From Tilletia caries (lineage: Eukaryota > Basidiomycota > Exobasidiomycetes > Tilletiales > Tilletiaceae), in the NCBI GenBank assembly GCA_032718865.1, contig JALUTQ010000037.1, forward strand, positions 1,054,001 to 1,118,000: 64,000 nt of DNA, in the 5' to 3' direction. Of this stretch, positions 34,496 through 45,572 are shown piece by piece. The stretch's first letter is position 1, and the number at the start of each line of letters is the position of its first letter. The translations under genes were made by a program, and so were the position numbers. Below the pieces are notes generated by a model, which did not search any database, was not told the origin of the DNA, and worked only from the letters and a program-made list of their open reading frames with translations.

Positions 34496-36838
34496 TTATA
34501 CAATACTGCCAACAGCTGGACGCACACCGAAAACGGCCGGTTTAGGGTCCCGCTGGAATGCAGGATGGGCCCGAAGCAGATGCTTCGCTCGCGGCCTAAG
34601 ATCTGGATCGACTTCTAGGCACTTATCAACGAGCTTGAGAAGGTCTCCAGCATGGTCGAAGACACACCGCAGGTCTTGCGGGATACGCCGAGGACGTGGT
34701 TGGAACCGTATCCGGCCTTTCTTGGCGAGGAGCATCGGCACGTCTCCCACGACATCGTCGCCATGCCAGACACCGGGGTTGTTATCCGTGCCGGGCCATA
34801 CCTCTCCAGGTCCACACCCTAGGTATTCCAGCATGTGTTGGAAGCAAGGCAGAGGTTGCCACGCCGACTGGCTCCATGGTACTGAACCCAACATTTCTGC
34901 CAGTACAACGCCTGCCGAGAATACGTCAACGGCCGAGGTGAAGGTGGGTGTACGAAAGAACACCTCAGGAGGACGATACGACATCGTGACAACGGACCTC
35001 TGACCACCTGCTGGACCCGCCCGGCGCGCCAGACCAAAGTCCGTGATCCTCAGGCGATGATCGGCATTCAAAAGGATGTTCTCTGGTTTGATGTCCAGAT
35101 GCACGTACTTCTAGTGGCGAAGACGTTCACGAAGTTGTGTGCGATCAGTATGAAGAGGATCGGAAACCAGTTTACAAGACGTAGTGATACTCACTTGTTC
35201 GTGGAGGTATGCCAACCCCTCCAGGAGCTGGCGCATATACAGCTTGATGAGAGGGACGTTGAGAGATCCGCGGCCACGCAGATTGATGACCGCCCGTAGA
35301 TCTTGCTGAGCCAATCCGAAGACGAGACCGATTCCGATGCCGTCGTACACTACCGCATGCAAGTACATGATGCTCTTGTGTTGCAGTCGTTTCAGCGCGC
35401 TGATCTCCCGTAGCGTCGAATTCGGAGGCCGTCTGGCTTCCTCGCATTTCGACCACTTGACAGCGACGACCTGTTGAGTGAGGCGATCCCGGCATCTGTA
35501 CACTTGCCCATGTACGCCGGCGCCGATGCGATCGCCCTGCTCGTATCGACCGAAGCTTTGGTAGTAGGGCGGTGGGTCGAAGGGTTGATAAAGTGGACCG
35601 TAGTTATTGGCGACAGCGGGGGAGCAGATGCTGATGGGAAGCCAAGACGGCTGCGCGACCCAGTGAGGTGGGGACCCTATCATCCGCGAGGGAGGAGAAA
35701 CGCCAACTTCGACCATCACGCGGAGAGTCGCCCAGCCGGAACCTGTGGACTCGGTAACCCCAGGCTCGCCAATCGCCGCCTCGGTCGTGTCTGCATCCAT
35801 CACGTCCATCTGACCACTCAATTCGTGGATAGCAGCGAGCTCCGTCGATGACGGAGGGGAGATAACCCGACCCACCCCTCCTTCGGAAGGATCCCAAAGT
35901 TCTTCAGCTAGAACATACCCTTTACGAAAAGCGGCGGCTAACGCGACCTTCATCCAGGCCTCCCGCTTCCGAAGCGCAACGAGGTCGGTGGACGTGTCGA
36001 TGTTCGCCCGTTCCGAGGATGCATCGCAGCCCGCCGCGGTGGCCAGGGTTGGGACTATAGTTAAGTCGTCCGCAATCTCCGGGGTTGCCGTCGCAGCCGC
36101 ATTCGACGGGCCAGCCTCGAACGTTGCCTTGGGAGGTTGGTCGGAACGAGTCGGACCAGCGGCGTCGGGGAGGCAGGAACGACGGACGGAGGGGGAGACG
36201 GTCAGGGGGGCAGGCGGGGTTAGGAACACGTCTGGCGCGGAAGAGTTGTCGAAATCGTAACCGCAATCCGGTTGCGAAGGGGAAACCGGATCGGATGCAT
36301 CTGCGTCGTGATCCATGAGGTCGTAAAAGGAGTTGGGTCTTGGCGAGTCGCGGTGGGAGAGCACGGCTAAGGGAAGTATGGGAAACATGACTCGTCCGTA
36401 CAGGATACCATCGAAAATCGACCGTCGGACGGTGGCCAAAGGAAATCCGGTGTCCGACGATAGGAGAAGCTCAGCTAGCTCCGTAACGGCGAGAAGAGCA
36501 AGACGCCGAGCGCGTTCGGGATCCGTACTGTCGAGGGTGAGGAATTCTTGACATGCGGCCTGCGCCAGACATTCTTCTCCCATCGGTCCGTACGGACCAG
36601 CCCCTCTGACGTCCACCGGGAGCTGGAGAAGGTCGACATTGCGGTAGGCGGCCCATAGCGAGGCAATACACCGCAGGGCGGGGGAATCTGGTATTGAGAA
36701 CAGTCGGGCTTGGATGTCGTCGAAATCGTAGGATTGATCAGGCCAGCATTGTTTCTGTCCGTACGCGCGAATAACTTTGATGTTCTGAGCCGAGAGCGCA
36801 CAGTATGGCTCCTTGGACAGCTCGCGGTAGGACACCAT
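34496..36838 (-). CDS. Ser/Thr protein kinase with long N-terminal region, hAT cargo
   Basis: Two exons (36838-35195 and 35110-34496) give about 752 residues; an acceptor-like CCAG near 36871 hints at one more 5' exon. The first 170 residues are an unrecognised helical region, followed by a Ser/Pro-rich linker. The kinase domain fills the last 310 residues: IGAGVHGQVYRC loop, VAVKW lysine, TLREISALKRL with the helix C Glu, HLDIKPENILL catalytic loop, TDFGLARR, then SYRPPEVFF in place of APE. The HRD Arg is Leu, so activation-loop phosphorylation may not be needed. The layout is CMGC/CDK-like (SYRPPE, DVFSAGVVLAEM). The frame is fully open, unlike the transposase in the same element. The substrate is unknown. 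Confidence 0.8.
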
Positions 36839-36989
36839 CACGTTCTTCGGTGCGACGATGTGGTGGAGCGGTGCTGGAAGACATCAGAATGAGCCATCCA
36901 TGGAAGGGAGGTGGTGGATGCAAGGTGGGAGCGCCTGCGCATGAGATGAGGGATTGATTGAGGCAGGGCGGCGGCAGTACTGAGAAAGC

Positions 36990-37335
36990 GACTCCTAGCC
37001 ACAGCCAGCGAACTAGAGCTACTCGGATCGACTAGCAGTCGCTCGTCAGTTGATGAGGCTAGTGGCTAGGTAAGATAGCTACTACTAGTGGCAAGGAGTG
37101 ACTCCCAGCTACTAGGCAGCTACTGGGTAGCCACTATCTAGTAGCTATCTCGGCCTGCCCAAGTGAGCTGCCCGTCCGCCGCATAAAGGCATAACTATTA
37201 TAACTATTAGTCACTCCGCGCCGATCTGAGATAGTTATAGCCACTATTTTTTCTAGGCGGCTTTGCCGCCCAAAGTATAGTCAAGTTATCACTATAAGTT
37301 ATAACTATATAGTTATCATAGTTACATAGTGAAGA
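36990..37335. repeat. hAT subterminal repeat array, right end
   Basis: Repeated GGCTAGTGGCTAGG, AGCTACTACTAGTGGCAAGGAGTGACT and TATAGTCAAGTTATCACTATAAGTTATAACTATATAG-like motifs fill the last 350 bp before the right inverted repeat. Confidence 0.65.
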
Positions 37336-37351
37336 TAGTTGCCGAGCCTTG

Positions 37352-37359
37352 CGCACAAC
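37352..37359. repeat. 8-bp target duplication, right copy
   Basis: CGCACAAC directly follows the right hAT terminus and matches 27595-27602 exactly. Confidence 0.9.
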
Positions 37360-37594
37360 GCTAAAGAATCGCGATCCCACACTGTTATTCCCACCACATG
37401 CTGCCGATACTGTGCTTACTTCAAGCTTCAAGTTACAAGTATGATACTACCACTACTACTCTAGCTGTACTTGCGAGTATATACTACCTACTGTGTCGCT
37501 TTTCTCAGCAACCTTTCTCAGGGAACCCGGGCCTGGGAAGCACCTACATATCGCGTCACGCCTTCGCGGCACCGCCCTCCAGCTCCAATTTTCA

Positions 37595-37756
37595 GTGTAC
37601 ACCGTTCCTTGCCGGAGACCCGTCGAAGCCGAAACGGTTAGTCTCTTGCCCAACGAGAAGCGCGTCGCGGAAAAAGTCTGCTCGCAGCACACGACCTCGA
37701 CGCACCTCGCCCGCAACAGCTCTTCCCTCTCCTCCCAGTCTGGCCTTCTCTTTTTC
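37595..37756 (+). repeat. Split direct repeat A1
   Basis: Begins GTGTACACCGTTCCTTGCCG and ends in CTGGCCTTCTC; repeated nearly identically at 42757-42918. Confidence 0.9.
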
Positions 37757-37760
37757 TTTT

Positions 37761-39164
37761 ATGCCTTCTAACCTCACCTTCTGGGCAGCTCGCCCCGCTC
37801 CCGTTAGGCGCAGCACGCGGAGCTCATCGGTCCCGGTGCTGGAACCGATTCCCAACTCCGAAGCACCCGACATGCGCCAGCTCGCCGAGCTCACGAAGGC
37901 AAACCCGGCAGCCGCCACCGCCGTTCGTGGCCTCATCAAGTCCGGACAGAGCGTGGGTGCGGCCCTGCAGCTGATGTCTGCGGCCGTCGCCGCCGCTCCC
38001 ACTACCTCCACAGTCGCCGGAAATCTTCGGCCGCCAACGACGCCGACCGGACAAGTTGGGGCAGGTCGCTCCCGACGAATGTCGGCACCTCCCTCCCCCT
38101 CGCCGATCGTCGGACAGAAACGTCAAGCTGATGCGGACTCCGTTCCCCGTAAGAAGCAATCCAAGCAGTCCGTCCACCGCGCTCTCAGCCCCACCCTCGA
38201 TGGCGACGGTCTGGACATCGACTACGGCGCTACCAATCGAAACGCGTTTGAGGAGAGCTGGCCCTCGTCAAAGGTCGAACTCAAGGTCAAGAACCTCGAC
38301 TTCGTGGCCATGTGGTACTTTACACCGGCCGGATGCAAGCACGCGGCCAAAGAACGCAAGGATGGCGCGACACGCCCCATGATCTACCATTCCGACGGGA
38401 CGTTCAAACCCGCCGCCCCTCCAATCGGCGAAGTTGAGGACTGGTTCTTGGACCCACACGTCTTCCGAGCGGCAACGGACAAGTGGGTCAAGGTTGCCAT
38501 CAAGATGGGCGTTTCGGAGCGGATGCAGCAATCGATGGCCATGCTCAACAGCGCGATCTGCAATCACGACGACTGGGAGACCAACCCGGCTCCTCTTATG
38601 CGGTGGCACCATCACCAACGCGAGACATGGGCCCGAGACCGACACGCCCCAGCCTGCTACCCGCTCGAAGCCCTCAATCCTGATACATACGACGGGATCA
38701 AGGTGAAAGGTGCGGTCGCGGCGAGCAGCGCCGCAGAGAAGCGAGCCAGAGAGGCAGAGGCGGCCATCGCGGAGATGCGGCAAGAGATCGCCACCCTTGC
38801 GAGTCAGCGTCTGGGGGACAATTTTCGTCGCGCCGGGGGAGCCGGTACAGGACAGGCCAGGGCCTCTTACACACAGGCAGCACCACCAGCCACGGCAATG
38901 GCATGCCTCCGCTGCGGCTCGACCCGATCCCACAGCTACGCGACTTGCACCGGTCAAGCCCGCTCGGATGGGTCAGCTCGTCAGGTCGACTACGACCCCA
39001 TCAACAAGAGGATGTCCTTCACCGACACCGGGGACTCCGTGTGCATGGGCTTCAACACGCGGGAATGTCACGACCCACGATGCCGACGCCTCCACCGCTG
39101 CACATGGTGCAAGAGTCGCGACCACGGCCACCAACAGTGCACCCGAGCCCCCCACACCCGCTAA
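37761..39164 (+). CDS. Gag-like protein of the YR retroelement
   Basis: The open frame from the ATG just after A1 gives 467 residues. A Ser/Arg-rich start and an Ala-rich helical segment lead to a conserved central block (VAMWYFTPAGCKHAAKE, VEDWFLDPHVFRAATDKWVK, WHHHQRETWARD). Two zinc knuckles close the protein: CLRCGSTRSHSYATC and CTWCKSRDHGHQQC, the second a classical CX2CX4HX4C. It should bind element RNA and form particles. The next frame begins one base after its stop codon starts, so the RT is probably made by +1 shifting or reinitiation. Confidence 0.78.
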   Translation: MPSNLTFWAARPAPVRRSTRSSSVPVLEPIPNSEAPDMRQLAELTKANPAAATAVRGLIKSGQSVGAALQLMSAAVAAAPTTSTVAGNLRPPTTPTGQVGAGRSRRMSAPPSPSPIVGQKRQADADSVPRKKQSKQSVHRALSPTLDGDGLDIDYGATNRNAFEESWPSSKVELKVKNLDFVAMWYFTPAGCKHAAKERKDGATRPMIYHSDGTFKPAAPPIGEVEDWFLDPHVFRAATDKWVKVAIKMGVSERMQQSMAMLNSAICNHDDWETNPAPLMRWHHHQRETWARDRHAPACYPLEALNPDTYDGIKVKGAVAASSAAEKRAREAEAAIAEMRQEIATLASQRLGDNFRRAGGAGTGQARASYTQAAPPATAMACLRCGSTRSHSYATCTGQARSDGSARQVDYDPINKRMSFTDTGDSVCMGFNTRECHDPRCRRLHRCTWCKSRDHGHQQCTRAPHTR

Positions 39165-41318
39165 TGAGGCGCTCGGACCAACACCACTTAAAGCCGCCGG
39201 ATGGTCCGCCGCCCTGCAGACATATGAGCTCGGCACGCGCTACCCCACAATCGTCGCAGGAATCACCAGCGGCTTCGACGTCGGACTGCCCCGAATCGAC
39301 CGCACCTTCATCCCACCCAACCACAAGTCCGCTACCAAAGACCCCGACACAGTCCGAACCAAGATCGACAAGGAACTTGCTGCCGGCCGCTACTCCGGCC
39401 CCTTCACTCGAGCGGAATGCGAGCTCACAGTCGGCGGTCCCTTCCAGTGCTCCCCCATCTCTCTCGCCCCGAAACCACCAGACGGATGGCGATTCATCCA
39501 AGACGCGTTCTTCCCGCTGGACGATCCAGACACACTCTCAATCAATGCCCAGATTCAGTCGGACGACTGGCCGTGCACCTATGCGGGGATCGCGACTGTC
39601 ATATGGCAAGTGAGTATGTGAATCGGTCATGGACCTCTCCCTTCCCCCTCCCCCCCTCCCCCTCCTCCCTCCCTCTACCCTCACACGGCACGGTCATGGA
39701 CCTCCCACGGCGGCCTTGGGCCTTCATCCACCTCTTCTTCCGCCTTGGGCGTTGCTGGTCTTGGACCTTGTTTCTCCTGTCACGCCTTGGGCGTCGATGC
39801 AGCGGCACACGAAAGACCATGGGTCGGTGCCCCTGCTATTGGCTTCCCTTCACTCCAAATCAAATATGTTCATGATCTGCCCACACCCGACGATGTCTGG
39901 ACCGCATATGACCCTGAGTGGCGTGAACTAACCATGAACATTGTTCTCGGCATATTCCCAACAGATATTACACCTTCCTCCAACAGCCCAAGCGGCAGCG
40001 TGCGACGTGCGGTCAGCTTATCGCACCGTCAACCTCCACCCCTCCCAATGGCCGGCCGCCGTCGTTCAGTGGGAAGACCGCTTCTTTGTCGACAAGTGCC
40101 TGGCGTTCGGGATCGCCTCTTCCGCCGGCGCATGGGGGGTCGTTGGGGACGCCCTGGCCGACATTCTCCGCCACGCAGGGATCGGACCCATCCTCAAATG
40201 GGTGGACGACTTTCTGTTCTTCCGGGTGCGGCCACAGGATCTACCCGGCGTCAACACAGACCGGCTCCTTCTCGCCTCTCGTGTCCATCCCGGCCAGCGC
40301 GGCGGCGTTGTCCTTTGGCGCGATGACGAGGGACGAGAGCTGGCGGAGGACTTCGACAGCGCGCTTCTCGACCTCCGCACTACTGGTAACTGGAGGCGAG
40401 TGGGCATACGATTTTGCCGCTGTCGACGCCGTGTGCGAGCCCCTGGGCGTGCCATGGTCAGACGAGAAGGAGCAGTCATTCGCTCCCACCGTTACCTACT
40501 ACGGTATCGAGTGGAACATCGCCACGCGCACCATGGCCCTCCCTGCCCGCAAGCGAGAGAAATTGCTGCGACTGGTTGAGACCTGGCTGGCCAAGGGGGT
40601 CTTCGACCGAGACGAGACCGAGTCCCTCCTCGGCAACCTCCAATTCGCCGTCCACGTCGTTCCGAACGGACGGCAGTATCTCACGGGCCTCGTCACCTTC
40701 CTCGGCTGGCACGCGCGAGCCGCCAGGCGACCAAGATCTCTGCCTCAAGGGCGCGACCGCGCCTTCGCAGGCCGCACCCTACATCCGCCCACACGCATAC
40801 GCCAAGATCTTTACTGGTGGCAGCGCGAGCTGGCCCGCCCTCGGGTCGAGCGCTGCTTCGCCAACGAGCTCACACTTCTCGACCCCGGTCTATACACAGA
40901 CGCCAGTTCGTCCGGCGCAGCGGTGGTCATTGGTTCCTGCTTCGCGGCATACACGTTCGCGGCGGACTGGAAGGGGGACGGAAGGGACATTATGTGGGCG
41001 GAAGCAGTTGGTGCGGAACTGGGCGTTCAACACTTGGTCGCCTCCGGCATTCATGACCAACGTGTTCTCATACACAATGACAACACCGCCGTCGAGGCCG
41101 GTATCCGGAACGGGAGAGTACGGAACGAGGCGGCCAACCGTTCCCTTGAGCGCATATTCCACTTTGCTTCAGAGCATAACCTCGTCCTCGTTGCTGCCCG
41201 CGTTACGTCGGCAGACAACCCGGCCGACGCCCCGTCCCGTGGCGCCCCATTTGACGGTGAGCAGCTCCCACCCATCGCGCTCCCCGTCGCTCTGCGTGGC
41301 CTTGTCACACGCGTCTAG
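39163..41318 (+). pseudogene. Reverse transcriptase/RNase H of the YR retroelement, interrupted
   Basis: The RT starts in the frame overlapping the gag stop. Motifs seen are LAPKPPDGWRFIQDAFFP, CDVRSAYRTVNLHP (first catalytic Asp), GIASSAGAWGVVGDAL and LKWVDDFLFF (YxDD equivalent). The RNase H part has YTDASSSGAAVVIG, the Glu in WAEAVGAELG, HNDNTAVEAG and NPADAPSRG. A GTGAGT to ACAG segment at 39610-39964 (355 bp) behaves as an intron: splicing it joins VIWQ to ILHLPP in frame. Around 40380-40400 the reading frame changes, either by a true frameshift or a very short unrecognised intron, so I record it as interrupted. Confidence 0.75.
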
Positions 41319-42564
41319 ACCAGACGTGTCCCCATACGCCCGACTATATGCGCGGGTCTCCTTGCCGCAGTCGGTGCGACCGCGTCCCCCACCTCCTCCA
41401 CCGACGCGCACCACGGCTCCCACGGCGTCACGCCCGGCGCAGCCGCCAGCTCAACCCCTGCCTAATCGGCGCCGTTTTGTTCCCCGCCCAGGTCCCCTCC
41501 CGGATGACCCCACCCCAACCTCGTCGCGGCTTCAGCTCCGCCCGCCGACGACGGTTAGTTCCCGATGGGCTGGTCTGGACGATGAGGCTCTGGCATCGGT
41601 CATGGAAGCGGCCTTCGCCCCTTCCACATTATCGGGCTACGGGACGGGGCTGGGCCACTTCCTGGCATACTGCGACACGCGCAAGGTCAACGAGGAGGAT
41701 CGATGCCCGGCCGACGAAGATCTCCTGTGCCGCTTCGTCGCCGCGCAGGCTGGCTTATACTCTGGGGAATACATTGCTAAGATGGTCTCCGCAGTTGGTG
41801 CATGGCACAAAATGTATGGCGCGCCCTGGGTGTTCCAACCCCACTCTCGGCTATCGCTGGCTCTGCGCGGCGCTCTCCGCCTAACGCCGGCGACGTCTCG
41901 AAAACCCCCCCGCGAACCCTACACCCCGTCCTACCTGCGCGCCCTGCTTCCTCACCTCGACCTCACCTCCGAGGCCGACCTGGCCGTGTGGGCGTGCGCG
42001 CTTTGCGCCTTTTGGGGCCTTGTGCGCGTCGGCGAGGTCACCGTCCCCACACAAAAAACGTTCGACCCAATTTTCCACGTCACTCGCGCCGGCTGGTCCG
42101 CCACGGCGGGGGGCGCGGCAGACACGCCGCTTTCGCGCGGTCTTCGCCTTCCTTGGACCAAGACAACCCGCACCCTAGGCGCTCTGGTCGTGCTTGTTGG
42201 TCGAGGGGACGATATATGCCCCGTGCGCGCCCTGGCCCGCCACCTGGCCGTCTGCCCACTGCCCAACGCGTCCGCACTGTTCGCATATCGACACCGCGGA
42301 CGTACCGTGCCCCTGTCCCGCTCGGTCTTCTTGGAGCGCCTTCGGAAGGCGGCCATCGCTGCCGGCCTACCTCCCCTGCACGGGCACTCCTTCCGGATCG
42401 GAGGCTGCACTGAGCTGCTACTCCGCGGTACGGCCATCAACGACGTGAAGGCCCACGGGCGATGGCGCTCCGACGCGTGGACGACATACGTGCGCGAGCA
42501 CGTCCAGGTCTTTGCGTCTCGCCTGGCTCCATTACCAGCCGTCAACGCGGCTCTGCTACTCTAG
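41319..42564 (+). CDS. Tyrosine recombinase of the YR retroelement
   Basis: After a Pro/Arg-rich lead-in, the core begins near 41566 (RWAGLDDEALASVMEAAF). The SAM-like N-terminal domain has TLSGYGTGLGHFLAYC. The catalytic residues of the family are visible: Arg in WGLVRVGEV, the HxxR box HGHSFRIGG, the GRWRSD segment with Trp in the third position, and the nucleophile Tyr in TTYVREH. It should integrate a circular DNA intermediate by recombination at the B1-A2 junction. The frame overlaps the end of the RT frame, so the translation start is unclear. Confidence 0.82.
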
Positions 42565-42652
42565 GACTTCGACTTTCCGCCTTTCTTCAACTGCCCGGTT
42601 CTCTTTCTCGCTCACGCGGCGGCCTTCCGAAGCCCACCTATCGCATTCGGGG

Positions 42653-42756
42653 TGCTCGCTCGAATACACACCGCCTTCGCCCAGACTCTACGGAGTCTCG
42701 GCCCTAACCTTTCCATGCCAGACAAGGAGTCAAGAGCTTCAGTGCGGGTGCAAGAG
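42653..42756 (+). repeat. Split direct repeat B1
   Basis: TGCTCGCTCGAATACAC to GCGGGTGCAAGAG, 104 bp, abuts A2 directly and is repeated at 43802-43905 with one mismatch. Confidence 0.9.
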
Positions 42757-42918
42757 GTGTACACCGTTCCTTGCCGGAGACCCGTCGAAGCCGAAACGGT
42801 TAGTCTCTTGCCCAACGAGAAGCGCGTCGCGAAAAAGTCTGCTCGCAGCACACGACCTCGACGCACCTCGCCCGCAACAGCTCTTCCCTCTCCTCCCAGT
42901 CTGGCCTTCTCTTTTCTT
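42757..42918 (+). repeat. Split direct repeat A2
   Basis: Second copy of the A repeat, starting GTGTACACCG directly after B1; one base shorter than A1 in a GGAAAAAG/GAAAAAG run. Confidence 0.9.
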
Positions 42919-42988
42919 TTTCCACCCACCCGCCCTTTCTCATCAGGCCAATCAGGGATTTCTCGCTCGGCTTTCTCGTTGCTCTCGG

Positions 42989-43684
42989 TAAGGATCTTCC
43001 AGGAGTAGATCCCCGGAGCCCGGACTCCGGGGCGACGCTCCGCTCAGCTCCGTCGGAGCTCTGGCCAGCTCCGCGCTCCGCCAAATTTCTGGTGATCAGC
43101 TGGCGAGCACTCCGTGCTCCGTCGAAGTTGTGGTTGCGCGCAAGAATCTACTCCGTGCTCCGTATATTTTTCACCGGCGGACTCCGTGCTCCGCAAAATA
43201 GCTCCGCGGACTCCGGGGTACTCCGGGGTGTCATAAAATGAGTCCAACATGGGCTCAAGAGAAGGTCAAATCTCATCGAAACAGTTCAATCGCAGCTTTG
43301 GAAGTCTACATCATTTCTTTCCAAGGGTTTACTGCCCCCAAAAAGCTGAAATACACAGTATTTCGACCTGATTCGGCCGAGAAATCCCTCAAAAACCGGT
43401 CACGTGACTCAGTTTTGGCCATCACGTGACCCACTTTACCATCCCCGGAGTCCGTCGGACTCCGCGGTCTGCTCCGTACTCCGGGGCTTTTTTGACAGCG
43501 CAAGCAAACTCACTCCGTGCTCCGGGGCGCGGCAGCCATACATTCGCGGAGTAGCTCCGCAAATCTAAAGCTAGTAAAAAATGCTCAAATCTCGCTCCGT
43601 GCTCCGTACCCGTGCAGAGCGTCCCCCGGAGTCCGCGGAGCTCCGGGGAATGCTACTCCGGGGCCTACTCCGGGAAGATCCTTA
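42989..43684. mobile_element. hAT-type MITE nested in the YR element
   Basis: The 696-bp insert starts TAAGGATCTTCC and ends GGAAGATCCTTA, with inverted repeats of about 20 bp (one mismatch). A perfect 8-bp duplication GCTCTCGG flanks it (42981-42988 and 43685-43692). TAAGG fits the hAT terminal consensus. The interior is built of dozens of CTCCGTGCTCCG and CTCCGGGG motifs in both orientations and codes for nothing. It inserted after the retroelement, between A2 and B2. Confidence 0.88.
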
Positions 43685-43801
43685 GCTCTCGGTCTCTCGT
43701 TCTGTGCTCTGTGTCCATTCCCGTTTCCTCTATTCTCCTGTATGGCGCAGGCGGCTTATAGTGTCGCCGAGCTCAATGTTTCTGGGTTGTCCCACCCACC
43801 C

Positions 43802-43905
43802 TGCTCGCTCGAATACACACCGCCTTCGCCCAGACTCTACGGAGTCTCGGCCCAAACCTTTCCATGCCAGACAAGGAGTCAAGAGCTTCAGTGCGGGTGC
43901 AAGAG
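43802..43905 (+). repeat. Split direct repeat B2
   Basis: Terminal copy of B, one mismatch from B1; the element ends at or near GTGCAAGAG. Confidence 0.88.
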
Positions 43906-44600
43906 AGAGGCTTCAGGCTTCAGTCCTTTATCTCTGGTATCCTCTGAGCACGTTTCCTTACAGGGACGGCGCCTGAAAAGTGGAGCTATAGTGCTTGACG
44001 TGACGTGCTGCAAGAATAGGAGCAGCTTACCTTTGGGATTGCGATGAATCATAGACGATGAGCGATGAGCGAGGATGAGCAAGATCGAGTCCCAGTGGTA
44101 TGGTCGGAAATGCTACTGGCAGGCATCAGGTATCCTCCGTCAGCATCAGGCAGGCGGTGTCACAATAATGTCTCTTTGTGGAGCAGCCTGCAGCCTGCAG
44201 CACCGACAACCCAAGCTCTGGGCCTTAGTACCATGTACCGAATATCATCAGCGCCGAGCGTCTGAGCGGAGAAGACCCCTCGAAAGGATAAATAATAAAC
44301 ACATCAATCCAGCCACTTGACGCTCCCGCCTCCCGCAGTTTGACCCTTAAGTAGTGAGTGACAATTCTCAAATCTCAATCTCAAGCCTCAAGCCTGCCTC
44401 AAGTCTCAACCAGATAGACGATCAGACACATCACACAAGCCCTCCCACGCCTGAAGGTTTCCCATGATTTAGATCCTCCCATCTGCTCTGATAAGTGGCT
44501 GACTTCCAAAATGAAATGAGCGTGCTGTGCTGGAAGAGGTTGAGTTTATCACCGGAAGGTGAGGGCTGCCAATATTCACGGCAGAACCAGCGTGACTGCC
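43906..44600. other. Spacer between retroelement and Harbinger element
   Basis: Low-complexity sequence with short repeats such as CGATGAGCGATGAGCG; no gene is supported. The left terminus of the Harbinger element should lie here or just after, but could not be fixed. Confidence 0.45.
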
Positions 44601-45572
44601 AGCGATAACTTCCGATCAGCGACATCTATTTGTGAAAATCCCTGCCCCTTTTCAAAAGCCCTTCCCTCCTCCTTTTTCTTCCCTTCTTCAGCCCCCTTTC
44701 TCTCTCGCCCACTTGGTTCTCTTCCCTCACAGGACACCAGTCACGGACCACATCAGACGGAACTCGGTGAGTTCAACGACTGAACACGCGTATCATTACC
44801 TGATTGTACTAACTCTCTTCCTCCTCGCCCCCCCTCCCTACAGCATCTGCTCTGCAGCTCCAATCACATCTGCGCCGGCCGCCCTCCGCCCCTCGGCTCT
44901 CGTCTCGGCCCTCTCGCCCGTCGCTGTCGCCGCCGTCGCTTCCCCCCGTGGTCTCGCCGTCGCGTCCCCGTCTCGTCGTCGCGCCCGCCCGTCGTCTCGT
45001 CGGCGCGTCTCTCCGTCTCGCCGTCGCGTCCTCGTGACCCCGTCTCGCCGTCGCGTCCCCCCGACCCCCGTCGCGTCTCGTCGGTGCGTTCGTCTCCGTT
45101 CTGTCTTCCGGGACAATCACTGAATTACTGACACCAAATCATTTCTCCTACATCCATACACAGAATTTCAATAGCATTTTGGATCGCGTTCGGCTTCCTT
45201 CGTTTCGGCCATTACATCCATCTACGCTGGTGAGAACCCCCCCCCCCCCCCCTCCTCTCTCTCTCTCTCTCTCTGTGTCTCTCCCGCACCGGCCCGGCAC
45301 CCCATCTTTCTTGACTAGTACCTCACTACCTCATGGGCGATGGCCCATACAGAAGATTCATCACTAACTACCAGTCTTTTTTTTCAACAGCAATACATAT
45401 ACACAATACATTTTGCACTGCTCCGTGCTCGTCAATCGTGCTCGGTACTTTTGTGAGACTGTCTGCTGTCTGGTGCCTCGTTGTCCATACTCATCTGCAA
45501 GCGCTGACCACAATTGCTTGCCTTCGCCGTCTAGATTATCATACTCGATCATCATTCATCAATACAAAATCA

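Larger units (their letters stand above)
37595..43905 (+). mobile_element. Ngaro-type tyrosine-recombinase retrotransposon
   Basis: The element has split direct repeats in the order A1 (37595-37756), B1 (42653-42756), A2 (42757-42918) and B2 (43802-43905), which is the arrangement of Ngaro/PAT-like YR retroelements rather than LTR elements. Between A1 and B1 lie a gag-like gene, a reverse transcriptase/RNase H and a tyrosine recombinase, all on the plus strand. A1/A2 differ by about one indel and B1/B2 by one base, so insertion is recent. A 696-bp MITE sits between A2 and B2. No target duplication is expected for recombinase-mediated insertion and none was seen. The RT frame is interrupted. 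Confidence 0.88.

Noticed and set aside
37595..43905. A and B repeats as long terminal repeats
   Set aside because: The order A1, B1-A2, B2 with a tyrosine recombinase and no DDE integrase fits Ngaro-type split repeats, not LTRs.
44809..45123. Arg/Thr and Ser/Arg-rich frames before the Harbinger nuclease
   Set aside because: They come from a GTCGCGTC-type repeat and read as low complexity in every frame.
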